64,000 nt of DNA, from contig NZ_BQID01000002.1 in NCBI RefSeq assembly GCF_021602345.1, positions 434,001 through 498,000 on the forward strand. Reading direction: 5' to 3'. The notes under the pieces are model-generated. The model did not search any database. It was given only the letters and a program-made list of their open reading frames with translations, and was not told the DNA's origin. Made by a program: the position numbers and the translations under genes. Source of the DNA: Pseudomonas pharyngis. Its GTDB lineage: Bacteria > Pseudomonadota > Gammaproteobacteria > Pseudomonadales > Pseudomonadaceae. Below are positions 17,800 to 26,847 of the stretch, piece after piece (the stretch's first letter is position 1; each line of letters begins with the position of its first letter).

Positions 17800-18096
17800 T
17801 CAGATCAATTGAGATAGCTTCAACGCGACGCCCATGTCGCCGTTCACCTTCAACTGCCCCTTCATAAAAGCCATCGTTGCTCCCTGCCGACCGGACAGGA
17901 GATCAAGGAAGGTGTCTTTTGAGCACAATAACTGACAGGTCCCCTTCTCGTCCGAATCCCAGGAGACGTCCTGCGTATCTGTCGTACTCGTTATTACGAT
18001 CGCAGAACCGTCGTTGAACTCAACGCGCGCAACAGCCCCCAGGACACCTTTTGTCAGAACCTTTTTCAGCCCTTCGGTAATGATTTGATCGCTCAT
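17800..18096 (-). CDS. SCP2 sterol-binding domain protein
   Basis: A 98-residue single-domain SCP2-like protein. The characteristic end GRQGATMAFMKGQLKVNGDMGVALKLSQLI and the central DVSWDSDEKGTCQLLCSKDTFLDLLSG are clear. The ATG at 18096 has GGAGTCTGCT upstream. SCP2 proteins form a hydrophobic tunnel that binds lipids, sterols or acyl-CoA. It sits at the left edge of the catabolic cluster and is separated from it by about 450 bp, so a role in carrying a hydrophobic substrate is possible but unproven. Confidence 0.88.
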   Translation of the reverse strand: MSDQIITEGLKKVLTKGVLGAVARVEFNDGSAIVITSTTDTQDVSWDSDEKGTCQLLCSKDTFLDLLSGRQGATMAFMKGQLKVNGDMGVALKLSQLI

Positions 18097-18556
18097 AGCA
18101 GACTCCATGACATTGAAATGTTAACGGATTTACGTGGGCAAATTGCGGAAAACCAAGCCTTCATACCGCACAAGAGGACTGCTTGACCAACCATAACCTG
18201 CTGTAAGTCAGATTATAGCGTTCAGACAAGGCTCGCAAGTCAGTCAGTAAGGTAGGGATCAATTCGACGATTTGACCGCACTGAAAGCGAATGAGCGCTC
18301 ATCATGCGGTTGAAACGGGTACGAAGAAACGCACGCAACGCGGGGGAAAGAGTCTCGATGACCGCTCGACTCGTGTACGAATCCAGAGACCGCTCGTCCA
18401 TTTCACGCAGACAGAGCACGACTGCGTGCCCCACCTGGCAAGCCAACTCAACAATGAACGACCAGTACGCCGGGTGGGCTATGCATTCTAAACAGTGCGC
18501 CGTGAACGAGTGTCAGGATACCTAGATATCAAACTACAACACGCCCCCTTAGACCG
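18097..18556. other. Intergenic stretch, no convincing gene
   Basis: About 460 bp between the SCP2 gene and the TetR gene. A 68-codon minus frame at 18240-18446 has no ribosome binding site and no family resemblance and is left unannotated. The promoter of the SCP2 gene should lie just above 18096. Confidence 0.4.
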
Positions 18557-19306
18557 CTATTTAGCTCCGAGGACAGCCTTGGGATTAATTAAGCGCATCG
18601 TTTCAGGAAGAACATTTCGTAAGTAACCAATGATAGCCTTCATTGTCTCTTCGAATGTTTCATCATCGATATAACCACGAGCAGAATATGCTCCCGACCA
18701 AAAAGCATCGAGAATCTCTCCCGCGTACATAAAGTTTTTTTCTAGACCAGGAATATCCGGAACCATAAAGACGCGCTTCAGGTTAACCAATGCAGCCTGC
18801 CCCAAGGTATTACTACCCTGCATATTCGCCACGCGACTTTTCCTATGTAAAGCTGGCCCCAACAAAATCTCGCACATCGGGCGATTCGAATTAAAATGTA
18901 CTCGAGCTGCATCCAGACTAATACGTGTCCACTCTTGCCAAGTGCTGACCTGTTGATCGACGAGCGTTGTTTGCGCAGCGATTATCTGCCCCGTTATAAT
19001 ATCATTATAAACCCTGTTCAACTCAACATGAACCGCCGCCACCGTATTAAACAAGTAGTGCACAGAGGCAGGACTAATCCCAGCCTCCTTGGCAATATCA
19101 TATAAACTAATATCTTCAATATTGGCGGCATTCAACAATCTTTGGGTAGCATCGAGAATCGATTGGTATCGACGCCGACTTCGCTCCTGAGTTGGAACTC
19201 GGGGAGTCCGCAGCACCTCCGCAGTTCGCCCCTTTCGATGTGACGCCTTAGCGCGAACTACCGGCACATCACCATCATCACCGCCACCTGAATAATTTTC
19301 GTCCAC
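18557..19306 (-). CDS. TetR-family regulator of the catabolic island
   Basis: A 249-residue TetR protein. The helix-turn-helix is in residues 45-90: ILDATQRLLNAANIEDISLY, then DIAKEAGISPASVHYLFNT. A 35-residue charged N-terminal tail precedes it. The start is GTG at 19306, with AGG about 8 bp upstream. The C-terminal ligand domain is long and carries no family-specific signature. It lies at the left end of the catabolic cluster and is the only dedicated transcription factor there, so it is the best candidate regulator. A 13-bp palindrome lies 60 bp upstream. Confidence 0.88.
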   Translation of the reverse strand: MDENYSGGGDDGDVPVVRAKASHRKGRTAEVLRTPRVPTQERSRRRYQSILDATQRLLNAANIEDISLYDIAKEAGISPASVHYLFNTVAAVHVELNRVYNDIITGQIIAAQTTLVDQQVSTWQEWTRISLDAARVHFNSNRPMCEILLGPALHRKSRVANMQGSNTLGQAALVNLKRVFMVPDIPGLEKNFMYAGEILDAFWSGAYSARGYIDDETFEETMKAIIGYLRNVLPETMRLINPKAVLGAK

Positions 19307-19364
19307 TTTACTTACCTAATTTGAATTTCTGAACTTTTTCCTGCTTTATTTTAACCGGAGCTAG

Positions 19365-19377
19365 AGCTTAGTAAGCT
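19365..19377. promoter_or_regulatory. Palindrome upstream of tetR-like gene, possible operator
   Basis: AGCTTA-G-TAAGCT is a perfect 13-nt palindrome about 60 bp upstream of the GTG start of the TetR gene. It is a plausible self-regulatory site on position and symmetry alone. Confidence 0.3.
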
Positions 19378-19452
19378 ACTTTATAAAGATACCACGACAC
19401 TTGAATTTATGCGGCAAAAGGTCGCGCGCGCACCAGTTTAATCAGAATAGCA

Positions 19453-20751
19453 TTACCCCTCGCATGCGCGCCGAGCTGCTCGCTGGCCGCTTCGAACGCC
19501 GGCCTCCATGTGAACGCCATCATAATCATTTCCCGCAAAGGAGATGCCCTCAAGCGTCTGGGCATGCCTCTTGAACTCAAGAATTTTGCGATAAGCACCA
19601 GGGACGTATCTCGCGATCCCCCACGAGTGCCTTATCACCCGGGCCTCATCCACCCACCCAGATATTCCAGGAAAAAATGCTTCCATATCCCGCAAAGCCT
19701 GGGAAACAACAGCGTCATCCGTTTGAAAAAAAAGGTTGGTTGAGCTCGGATAACTCGACCACGCTGAAATGATCGCCTTACCACTAGGTACCATGTAGGG
19801 CGCTTTCCTACTGTGATTAATCGCCATATTGAATACCACATCCCGATAGGGATGCCCCATGTATACATAAGCTTCGGACGAAACCGGTCTATCCAGAAAA
19901 AAATAAACCAATACAAATGGAGCACTGGGACATTCATACAGAAATTCTTTTGCAACACTTAGTTCATCGGGAAGAATTTTGGCTGCCGCCTCAATTGGGC
20001 ATGCAACAATTACATGATCACACTTGAGTATTCTCCCGTCCTCAAGAAGAACCCCGTCGATACGCGCTCCCGCTGTCAAAATTTGCGCGGCCGAATTAGA
20101 ATATTGAACCGACATCGATGATGCCAAGCGCTCAGCTAGCGTTACAATTCCCGTACGAAGCCCAAAAACCTTTGTCGAAAGCGCGAGCCTCATTGAATTA
20201 ATAGCATGGTAAAGGCTGGTATCAGAGAGAGTTGTATTTGTCATTGCATGCATCATTGGTCGAAGCAGAAAATCGTGAAAATCATCACCCGCCCAAGAAA
20301 ATGCGTCCTCCGCAGAAACATCATCATATGAGGGAATATCTCGAGAAATCTCGAATTGAGGAAATCGCTTTGCAAAAGCAATATAACGAGCAGCAAACCA
20401 GGAAAAGTCCCGGACACCACGCGCATTCATCAACTTTATCACGCCTAAATCCCTATCCGGGATACGGAGTGATCCGCTTCGATCAAGAAATGAAACCTTG
20501 CCTTGCAAAGGCATAAGCTCGCTCTGTAAACCCACTTGATTTATTAGACTGAGCATCTCTGTGTAGTTCGAATGAATTCCCTGTGCACCGACCTCCACTG
20601 AATCCCCGTGACGTGTTAAGCGCCGGATCCGTCCACCAGGTCGCTCAGATGCCTCGAGGACAGTCACCTTTCGACCACGCTTGCTCAAAGCAGCCGCAGA
20701 TGCCAACCCAGTGATCCCAGCTCCAATCACAATAATGTGTCCGTCTTTCAT
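19453..20751 (-). CDS. FAD-dependent amine oxidase-like flavoprotein
   Basis: A 432-residue flavoprotein of the amine oxidase/protoporphyrinogen oxidase group. The FAD motif is IIVIGAGITGLASAAALSKRG near residue 5, followed by VTVLEASERPGGRIRR. The C-terminal FAD contact GISFAGNDYDGVHMEAGVRSGQRAA is present. The ATG at 20751 is near a purine-rich GGGGCGATGAAG. It is divergent from the hydrolase operon and followed by the TetR gene. Proteins of this kind oxidise amines or desaturate ring compounds. Codon use is more AT-rich than in the flanking backbone, as in the rest of the cluster. Confidence 0.85.
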   Translation of the reverse strand: MKDGHIIVIGAGITGLASAAALSKRGRKVTVLEASERPGGRIRRLTRHGDSVEVGAQGIHSNYTEMLSLINQVGLQSELMPLQGKVSFLDRSGSLRIPDRDLGVIKLMNARGVRDFSWFAARYIAFAKRFPQFEISRDIPSYDDVSAEDAFSWAGDDFHDFLLRPMMHAMTNTTLSDTSLYHAINSMRLALSTKVFGLRTGIVTLAERLASSMSVQYSNSAAQILTAGARIDGVLLEDGRILKCDHVIVACPIEAAAKILPDELSVAKEFLYECPSAPFVLVYFFLDRPVSSEAYVYMGHPYRDVVFNMAINHSRKAPYMVPSGKAIISAWSSYPSSTNLFFQTDDAVVSQALRDMEAFFPGISGWVDEARVIRHSWGIARYVPGAYRKILEFKRHAQTLEGISFAGNDYDGVHMEAGVRSGQRAARRACEG

Positions 20752-20918
20752 GCTTCATCGCCCCTTCATCGCAAAGCTCCCACCTCGCTGATCCGCGATG
20801 CTACCACTATAAGTTGACTAACATCAGGTTTTATATGAAGCTGATGCAAGCGCCCACGATGGGCACATCTGCGCGAGCAACCGCCAAATAAGAGTTTCAA
20901 GACAGGGGTAGGGGTGAG

Positions 20919-21788
20919 ATGAAAAACGACGAGACCGAATACCAAAAATCGTGGTTCACGACAAAGACAGGGCTGAAGCTTTTCTACCGAGACTACACCT
21001 CAAAGGGCTCTGAAATTCCGGTGATCTGCCTACACGGATTCATGCGCAACTCTCGTGACTTTGAGGATCTCGCCCCTCACCTGTCGACAGGCAGGCGCGT
21101 CATCGCGCCTGACCTGCGTGGGCGCGGGCGATCCGACCGTGCCACCGACGCCGAGGGATATCACTTTGATCTTCTAATCCAAGATACGTGGGAGCTCTTG
21201 GATCATTTGGAGATCAAGCGCGTCGTGATCATCGGTACAACACTGGGCGGCCTAATGGCCATTGAAATGGCAGGGCAAAACCCCGAGCGCGTTGCGGGAA
21301 TCGTGGTTAACGATATTGGAGCAGAAGTCCCCTTGGCAGCGCTCAAACGAATGGCCAGCCATGCAGAAAATGCAGACTACTCATTCGATGAAGCTGTCGC
21401 GAGAGTAAAAGAGCACAACGAGGCTATTTACCCCGGGCTGGAACAGAGTGAGTGGAGTCGCTTGATGCTGCGCGCTTACCACGAGACCACTACTGGCCGT
21501 TACGAGCGAGATTTTGACCTGCTTACGATGCGCGAATCTGCGCGCATGCAAGCAAAACGACCGGAATTTTGGCTGGAGTTTGCCAAAGCGAGCGCAGTAC
21601 CGGCTGCGCTAATAAGAGGAGAGCTATCGGATCTGCTTACCGCCGATATCGCTACACGCATGCTGGCCGTGAATGCTTCTGCGACGCTTACCAGCGTGTC
21701 AGACCGAGGACATCCTCCCTTGCTGGATGAGCCGCAGTCGCTGACGGCGATCACTGATCTTTTACAGCGCGCATCAAAAAAGGTTTGA
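20919..21788 (+). CDS. Alpha/beta hydrolase with Thr at the nucleophile position
   Basis: A 289-residue alpha/beta hydrolase. The oxyanion segment is LHGFMRNSRDF (residues 39-49), followed by PDLRGRGRSD. The nucleophile elbow reads IIGTTLGG, with Thr108 where the family has Ser in GTSLGG; the codon is ACA at 21240-21242. Asp238 (GELSDLL) and His265 (DRGHPPLLDEP) complete a triad-like set. GGGGTGAG directly precedes the ATG. It is the first gene of the plus-strand operon. It may cleave an ester or a C-C bond in the pathway, but activity needs testing because of the substitution. Confidence 0.9.
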   Translation: MKNDETEYQKSWFTTKTGLKLFYRDYTSKGSEIPVICLHGFMRNSRDFEDLAPHLSTGRRVIAPDLRGRGRSDRATDAEGYHFDLLIQDTWELLDHLEIKRVVIIGTTLGGLMAIEMAGQNPERVAGIVVNDIGAEVPLAALKRMASHAENADYSFDEAVARVKEHNEAIYPGLEQSEWSRLMLRAYHETTTGRYERDFDLLTMRESARMQAKRPEFWLEFAKASAVPAALIRGELSDLLTADIATRMLAVNASATLTSVSDRGHPPLLDEPQSLTAITDLLQRASKKV

Positions 21789-21825
21789 GGGAATGCGAGC
21801 CAATTCTAGAAATGAGGTTGCACGT

Positions 21826-23478
21826 ATGACCCCAGCCGAAATACAGGCATGCCAATGGGATGCAATCATCGTTGGTACTGGTATTGGGGGTGCCACTCTC
21901 GGTTATAGCCTCGCGCAATCCGGAATGAAAGTGCTCTTCTGCGAAAAAGGAATGGATCATCTGAGCACCTCAACTGCCCTTACGGGCGATTGGACAGAAA
22001 CCTTGTTTGAACGCGAATGCGAGGGTGACTCCTATGCGAATTATCTCAAACGTAGCGGACGGTTATCGGACCCAATATTTGAGCTGAGCGGAATAACAAG
22101 CAGAGCCGTCCTCCCCATTTTGGGTGAGGGTACTGGAGGGTCCAGCACGCTCTACGGCATGGTCATGGAGCGTTTTTTCCCTTCCGATTTCGAGCCCGCC
22201 AAATACGCTAAAGCAGCGACACAAGCCCAGATTCCGGAACGGTGGCCAATCACAATGGAAGAACTGGAGCCCTATTATTCCGAGGCAGAAGCGCTTTACC
22301 GTGTAAAAGCGACTCGTGATCCCTTACGTCCTGATACAGAGTGCCGGTCGATCCTCTCACCACCCTCTTACAGTCCTGCAAACTCAGAGCTATTCGAGTA
22401 CCTGAGCGCCCAAGGATGCAACCCCTACCATGTGCCAATGGCGTGCGACTACAAACCAGGCTGTCGAGAGTGTATTGGCTTTATCTGCGAGAAACGCTGC
22501 AAGGGGGACAGCGTAAATATTTGCCTGGAACCGGCATTGCGTGAACATGGAGCGGTCCTTGCCGATAACTGCGACGTCCTCAAGCTAACCACTGAAAATA
22601 CATGCGTCACGACTTTGCACTGTCGGTGGAATGGCGCCGATGTCACGTTGCGTGGCAATACGATAATACTCGCAGCCGGCGCCATTGGTACGCCAGCATT
22701 ACTATTGCGTTCAGCCTCCAAGGCATGGCCGCATGGACTCGCGAACGGATCGGATCAGGTCGGACGGAACCTGATGCGTCACCTGTTTGACTATTACGTT
22801 GTCAAACCGCGAAAGTCCCCACATGAGAGTGATTTAGTCAAACAACTGGCCTGGAACGACTTCTACATCAGCGACGGCGTAAAATTGGGTACGGTGCAAT
22901 CCAATGGCAATCTTCCTCCCCCACGCATCATTGCGCGTTCAATGAAGGAAGACATCTCTCGCCATTCATCAGTGCTCGGATTTATCGCATCCAAGTTTTT
23001 GCCGGTTATTGAGCAAGCTGTAAAAGCCTCGCTTAAAAAAACGATCGTTTTCGCATCGATCATGGAAGATTACCCATACCCGGATAACCGACTCACGCTT
23101 GGAACTGATGGCAAGGTCGTCATTAACTATTCGATCCATGAGAACGACAAAGAACGCCTAGAACTATTTCGAGATAAAATAAAGAAGCTTTTAAAAAAGT
23201 ACCACCCAAAATTAAATCAAGCGGCACAAAAAAATAGCCTCCTGGGCCATGTCTGCGGTACTTGTCGTTTTGGTGAATCACCTAAAGACAGTGTCCTAGA
23301 CCGCTACAACAAGGCGCATGAGCTTGATAATCTCTACGTCGTAGATAGTTCATTCTTCCCGACAAGCTCCGGCACAAACCCCTCACTCACAATTGCAGCC
23401 AACGCACTTCGGGTAGCGGAACACATCCTCAAAAAACATACAAACCCAACACCTTGCCCCACCACACTCTACAAATAA
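21826..23478 (+). CDS. GMC-family FAD oxidoreductase
   Basis: A 550-residue glucose-methanol-choline oxidoreductase. FAD motif: AIIVGTGIGGATLGYSLAQSG (glycines 17-22). The substrate end has GHVCGTCRFGESPKDSVLD and PTSSGTNPSLTIAANALRVAEH, the forms seen in cholesterol oxidase-like members. A Cys-rich segment CDYKPGCRECIGFICEKRC, with spacing C-x5-C-x2-C-x4-C-x3-C, lies near the middle. The ATG at 21826 is preferred over 21793 because GAGG is 8 bp away. It probably oxidises an alcohol group of the cluster's substrate, and it follows the hydrolase gene by 37 bp. Confidence 0.88.
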   Translation: MTPAEIQACQWDAIIVGTGIGGATLGYSLAQSGMKVLFCEKGMDHLSTSTALTGDWTETLFERECEGDSYANYLKRSGRLSDPIFELSGITSRAVLPILGEGTGGSSTLYGMVMERFFPSDFEPAKYAKAATQAQIPERWPITMEELEPYYSEAEALYRVKATRDPLRPDTECRSILSPPSYSPANSELFEYLSAQGCNPYHVPMACDYKPGCRECIGFICEKRCKGDSVNICLEPALREHGAVLADNCDVLKLTTENTCVTTLHCRWNGADVTLRGNTIILAAGAIGTPALLLRSASKAWPHGLANGSDQVGRNLMRHLFDYYVVKPRKSPHESDLVKQLAWNDFYISDGVKLGTVQSNGNLPPPRIIARSMKEDISRHSSVLGFIASKFLPVIEQAVKASLKKTIVFASIMEDYPYPDNRLTLGTDGKVVINYSIHENDKERLELFRDKIKKLLKKYHPKLNQAAQKNSLLGHVCGTCRFGESPKDSVLDRYNKAHELDNLYVVDSSFFPTSSGTNPSLTIAANALRVAEHILKKHTNPTPCPTTLYK

Positions 23479-23494
23479 AATATATGGAGCCTCT

Positions 23495-24043
23495 ATGAAA
23501 ACCAAGATAAATAAAATTGATCAACTGGGATTCATTGTTGACAATATCGAAGAAGCCGCCATGCACTGGGTTAACACTTGCGGAGTCGGACCATTCTTCA
23601 TTCATCAAAATGTTGAATACGAAAAATTCACTTATATGAATGAAGACACACCCGTACAATTGACACTGGCGTTCTCCTACATAGGTTCCATAATGTTGGA
23701 GTTAATCTATCAACACAACGATGCGCCGTCAGTCTACACAGCCCTCAAGCACCGCAGTGGCAATGGTCTCATTCATGTGGCAAGTTTTTGTGATGACCTT
23801 GAAATCATAACTAACTCTCTAACGCCAGAGGATATCATTCAATATAGTTCGACACCCGACGGAGTAGAAACCATTTATTTGAACACCGAACATCACAATG
23901 GCGGGCTCGTTGAGTTTATAAAAATGCCCGAAATATACAAACCAATCACTGAGCTCTTCCAAAAAACGGTAGCCAATTGGAACGGCGAACGACCTTTGCG
24001 CTACATCGATCCGACAAATCCTTTTGCCGTATTAGATCTCTGA
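23495..24043 (+). CDS. VOC-family (glyoxalase-fold) protein
   Basis: A 182-residue VOC protein with two beta-alpha-beta-beta-beta units. The first unit begins IDQLGFIVDNIEEA, with Gln where His is usual; IMLELIYQHNDAPSV supplies a Glu. The second unit has GLIHVASFCDD and GGLVEFIK, with His and Glu ligands. GGAG is upstream of the ATG. It shares the QHNDxPSV segment and overall layout with the VOC gene at 38236-38763 on the other side of the cluster. VOC members here may be isomerases, epimerases or dioxygenases. Confidence 0.85.
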   Translation: MKTKINKIDQLGFIVDNIEEAAMHWVNTCGVGPFFIHQNVEYEKFTYMNEDTPVQLTLAFSYIGSIMLELIYQHNDAPSVYTALKHRSGNGLIHVASFCDDLEIITNSLTPEDIIQYSSTPDGVETIYLNTEHHNGGLVEFIKMPEIYKPITELFQKTVANWNGERPLRYIDPTNPFAVLDL

Positions 24044-24096
24044 GATTACTCAGCCTAATATAGCGTTTTCATCATTCTATCAAAGAGATGCTTACC

Positions 24097-25470
24097 ATGT
24101 TACATAGGAGTCGTTCGCATTGGTTTGAATCAGCCCTGCTATACCCACCCAACGAACCGTTGAAGCAATCGGTTGAGGTCGATGTATGCGTCATCGGTGG
24201 CGGTATCACAGGGCTATCGACGGCCTACCACGTTCGTAAGATTGATTCGAACGCTTCTGTGGCGCTGCTCGAGGGAGAGGTCATAGGGTTCGGTGCAAGC
24301 GGTAGGAATGCTGGCCAGCTTATCATTGCGTTTGGGGAGGGCGATTTCCGGGCGCAACTAAAGCGTTACGGCGAGAAACGATTAGCCCAAGCGTATCACT
24401 ATGTCCATGAAGGCTTGCAGATGATTGAGGATCTCATCCTAGAGCACGATATACACTGCGATTATGAACAAACCGGCTATTACGAAATGGGATTAAAATC
24501 GAATGGCGATGGTGCAGTAAATGACTACATAAAATTCTGCAAATCGATAGGGCAAGCAAGCTACCTAGAAAGCATCTCCGCCGAACAAGTAGCACTAGAA
24601 TTCAACAGTCCATACTTCGGCAATGCATGCTTCGATTCGCGGGGAGGTCAACTTAACCCCTTGAAGCTGCTTCACGGACTAAAGAACGCTACAGAACAGC
24701 TTGGTGCAAAAATTTATGAACATAGCCCAGCAGTTAGTATTGAGCGAGACTTAAACGGGATTACCGTTCGCACAGGCAGCGGAACCGTTCGTTGCGCAAA
24801 ATTAGTTCTTGCCACAAATGCGTATTCACATTTGATTCATGGTTTGCAAGATCTGGGCACAACCCGCATGCAATCCCCTGTATTTGTCTACGCCAATATT
24901 ACCGAGCGGCTTACCGCCGAGCAATGGCGCGAACTGAAATGGCCTCGACGATGTGGGGTCAATATGATGTCTAAGCTATTCTATTCTTTTGCCCCAACAT
25001 CTGACGGCAGGCTTTTGTATGTCGGTAATTACTATGCGGCGGTGCCAAGCGGAAACGAAATGGCCCTGGATATTAGCAAGGGTTTTATGTTGGATGGGCC
25101 ACAGCACCTCCAGTCGTTCTTCCCAGCACTAGCAGGAGTGCGGACTGAGCAGAGCTGGGGGGGCCCAATCTCAACAACAAGGGATTACATTCCGCACGTC
25201 GGGTTGCTTGAGGACGCGCGAATTGGTTATGCCAATGGCTGCTGGGGGCATGGTCTTCCCATTGGTGCGCATAACGGGCGAACACTTGCAGAACTCATGC
25301 TTGAAGGATCCACTGATAGTACATTGTCTTGGTTGGTTACCCGAGACAAACTAAAATGGCCGAATCGCTTTATCACATCGACCGTCGTAAAGGGATTGTC
25401 GGCGGTGATGCGCCACGACATACGCAAAGCGGGTCAAAAAATGAATCCAAAGTTTACTTTCACTAACTGA
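24097..25470 (+). CDS. DAO-family FAD oxidoreductase
   Basis: A 457-residue flavoprotein with VCVIGGGITGLSTAYHVRK near residue 32 and GFGASGRNAGQL soon after, the same pattern as PuuB-type enzymes and the backbone oxidase at 1997-3403. The C-terminal GCWGHGLPIGAHNGRTLAELML is the second FAD contact. Two start codons nine bases apart are possible: 24088 follows AAAGAG with no spacing, whereas 24097 gives a normal distance, so the latter is used. It probably oxidises an amine or amino acid produced in the pathway. Confidence 0.86.
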   Translation: MLHRSRSHWFESALLYPPNEPLKQSVEVDVCVIGGGITGLSTAYHVRKIDSNASVALLEGEVIGFGASGRNAGQLIIAFGEGDFRAQLKRYGEKRLAQAYHYVHEGLQMIEDLILEHDIHCDYEQTGYYEMGLKSNGDGAVNDYIKFCKSIGQASYLESISAEQVALEFNSPYFGNACFDSRGGQLNPLKLLHGLKNATEQLGAKIYEHSPAVSIERDLNGITVRTGSGTVRCAKLVLATNAYSHLIHGLQDLGTTRMQSPVFVYANITERLTAEQWRELKWPRRCGVNMMSKLFYSFAPTSDGRLLYVGNYYAAVPSGNEMALDISKGFMLDGPQHLQSFFPALAGVRTEQSWGGPISTTRDYIPHVGLLEDARIGYANGCWGHGLPIGAHNGRTLAELMLEGSTDSTLSWLVTRDKLKWPNRFITSTVVKGLSAVMRHDIRKAGQKMNPKFTFTN

Positions 25471-25636
25471 AAATAATTCACTAGACACTCCACTTAGATT
25501 TAGATCACGCATTTTAAGCCAAGATTGAGGATTCTCTATGGCCGCACACACGTGAAGTAAAATCTCTCCACAATAGATCAACAAAGCTTCAGCACACTCA
25601 CCAATCAACATCTCTTAATATAATAGGAGCACTCCG

Positions 25637-26719
25637 ATGCAGTCCGAAATTGACAGAAATACAGCATCCGTTACGCCTCTCTCAGTTCTAGTAGTTGGTG
25701 GCTATGGCGTAGTAGGTACGCAGGCATGTAATTTACTGTCCCAACGCCACCCCAGACTAAAAATATGGGTCGGTGGTAGATCACTGGTAAAAGCAGAACG
25801 GATTGCTCAAGGTATAAAAAATGCAAGCGCTATATTAATAGATGTCGACAATAGCGACCCATTAGCGTCGCTAGCCACGATGCCGGATGCAATCGTAGTA
25901 GCCGTCAATGACACCAATGACCGACTGTTACTTTCCGCAGTAAAGCGCGGCGTAGCGATAGTTGATATTGCTCGATGGCTAGAGCGGATTCACGATGCGC
26001 AAGAGGTCTTGGCAGGCCAGCCCCTCCGGGCACCGGTGGTGTTATCTTCGGGATGGATGGCTGGAGTTGCCTCAGTGACCGCGGCAGCATTCAGACGTCT
26101 CCCACAACCCGCTCAACAGATAGATATCGACATTCTATTTGCAACGGGTGACAGGGCCGGACCCGACTCCGTGGTTGGCTTTATTGATGCACATCACCCG
26201 TTTACAATCTGGAGCAACGGCGAGCGGCGCTTGGTGCAAGCCATGTCCGACGGTCGACCGGTACAGTTCAGCAATAACCAGTCGGCGAACTGTCGTCGCG
26301 TTGACAGCCCAGACCAAATGACCCTCGTCCGAACAGGAAATGCACTGGGTGTATCCACACGCATGGCCTTTGATAATTCGCTGATGACGTTCATTTTCGC
26401 CAAGGTCGTTCGCTCAGGGCTATGGGCTCGACTATCGAGAAACACTCGAATCAAGATGCTGTACAACCCGGGGAGCGGCGCTTCCCATGAGTTCGTTATA
26501 ACCATAAAAGAAGAAGATACCCAGCGTATTCTAGTAAAGCATAAGCTAGGGCAGACTCACCTGACGGCCATAGGCACAGTAACTCAGGTTGAGCGACTCC
26601 TGGGGCTCAACGGTCGATCTCGCCCTCCCACCGGCATCAGCTATCCAGAACAAGCTGATGACATTCATGCCTACATTGATGCTCTACGCTCCATGGGAGT
26701 GGAAATCAAGGAAGTCTGA
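25637..26719 (+). CDS. Saccharopine-dehydrogenase-like NAD(P)-binding protein
   Basis: A 360-residue protein with an N-terminal Rossmann domain (VLVVGGYGVVGTQACNLLSQ, residues 17-36; IWVGGRSLVKAERIA) and a VVAVNDTNDRLLLSAVKRG segment seen in saccharopine dehydrogenase-like reductases. The C-terminal half is divergent. AGGAG precedes the ATG. It is the last gene of the plus-strand operon after a 166-bp gap and converges with the chemoreceptor gene. Proteins in this family reduce imines or act on acyl thioesters; the substrate is not indicated. Confidence 0.82.
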   Translation: MQSEIDRNTASVTPLSVLVVGGYGVVGTQACNLLSQRHPRLKIWVGGRSLVKAERIAQGIKNASAILIDVDNSDPLASLATMPDAIVVAVNDTNDRLLLSAVKRGVAIVDIARWLERIHDAQEVLAGQPLRAPVVLSSGWMAGVASVTAAAFRRLPQPAQQIDIDILFATGDRAGPDSVVGFIDAHHPFTIWSNGERRLVQAMSDGRPVQFSNNQSANCRRVDSPDQMTLVRTGNALGVSTRMAFDNSLMTFIFAKVVRSGLWARLSRNTRIKMLYNPGSGASHEFVITIKEEDTQRILVKHKLGQTHLTAIGTVTQVERLLGLNGRSRPPTGISYPEQADDIHAYIDALRSMGVEIKEV

Positions 26720-26847
26720 ACTCGACACTGTTAAGATAAAAAATCATGAGAGCATGGGTGGGATCGTTGACCTTCTGCTCTTGTGAGTTTGTGTTGAGCT
26801 ACAAAAAATGCAATTGACCCTCCTGCGATGCGTTATGCGCTCGCAAA

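Noticed and set aside
18240-18446. 68-codon minus frame between SCP2 and TetR
   Set aside because: No Shine-Dalgarno, no resemblance to a known protein; may be decayed sequence but not enough to call.
20822-20846. CATCAG...CTGATG inverted repeat upstream of the hydrolase
   Set aside because: Only 6-bp arms with a 13-nt spacer; this is expected by chance in AT-rich DNA, so it is not called an operator.
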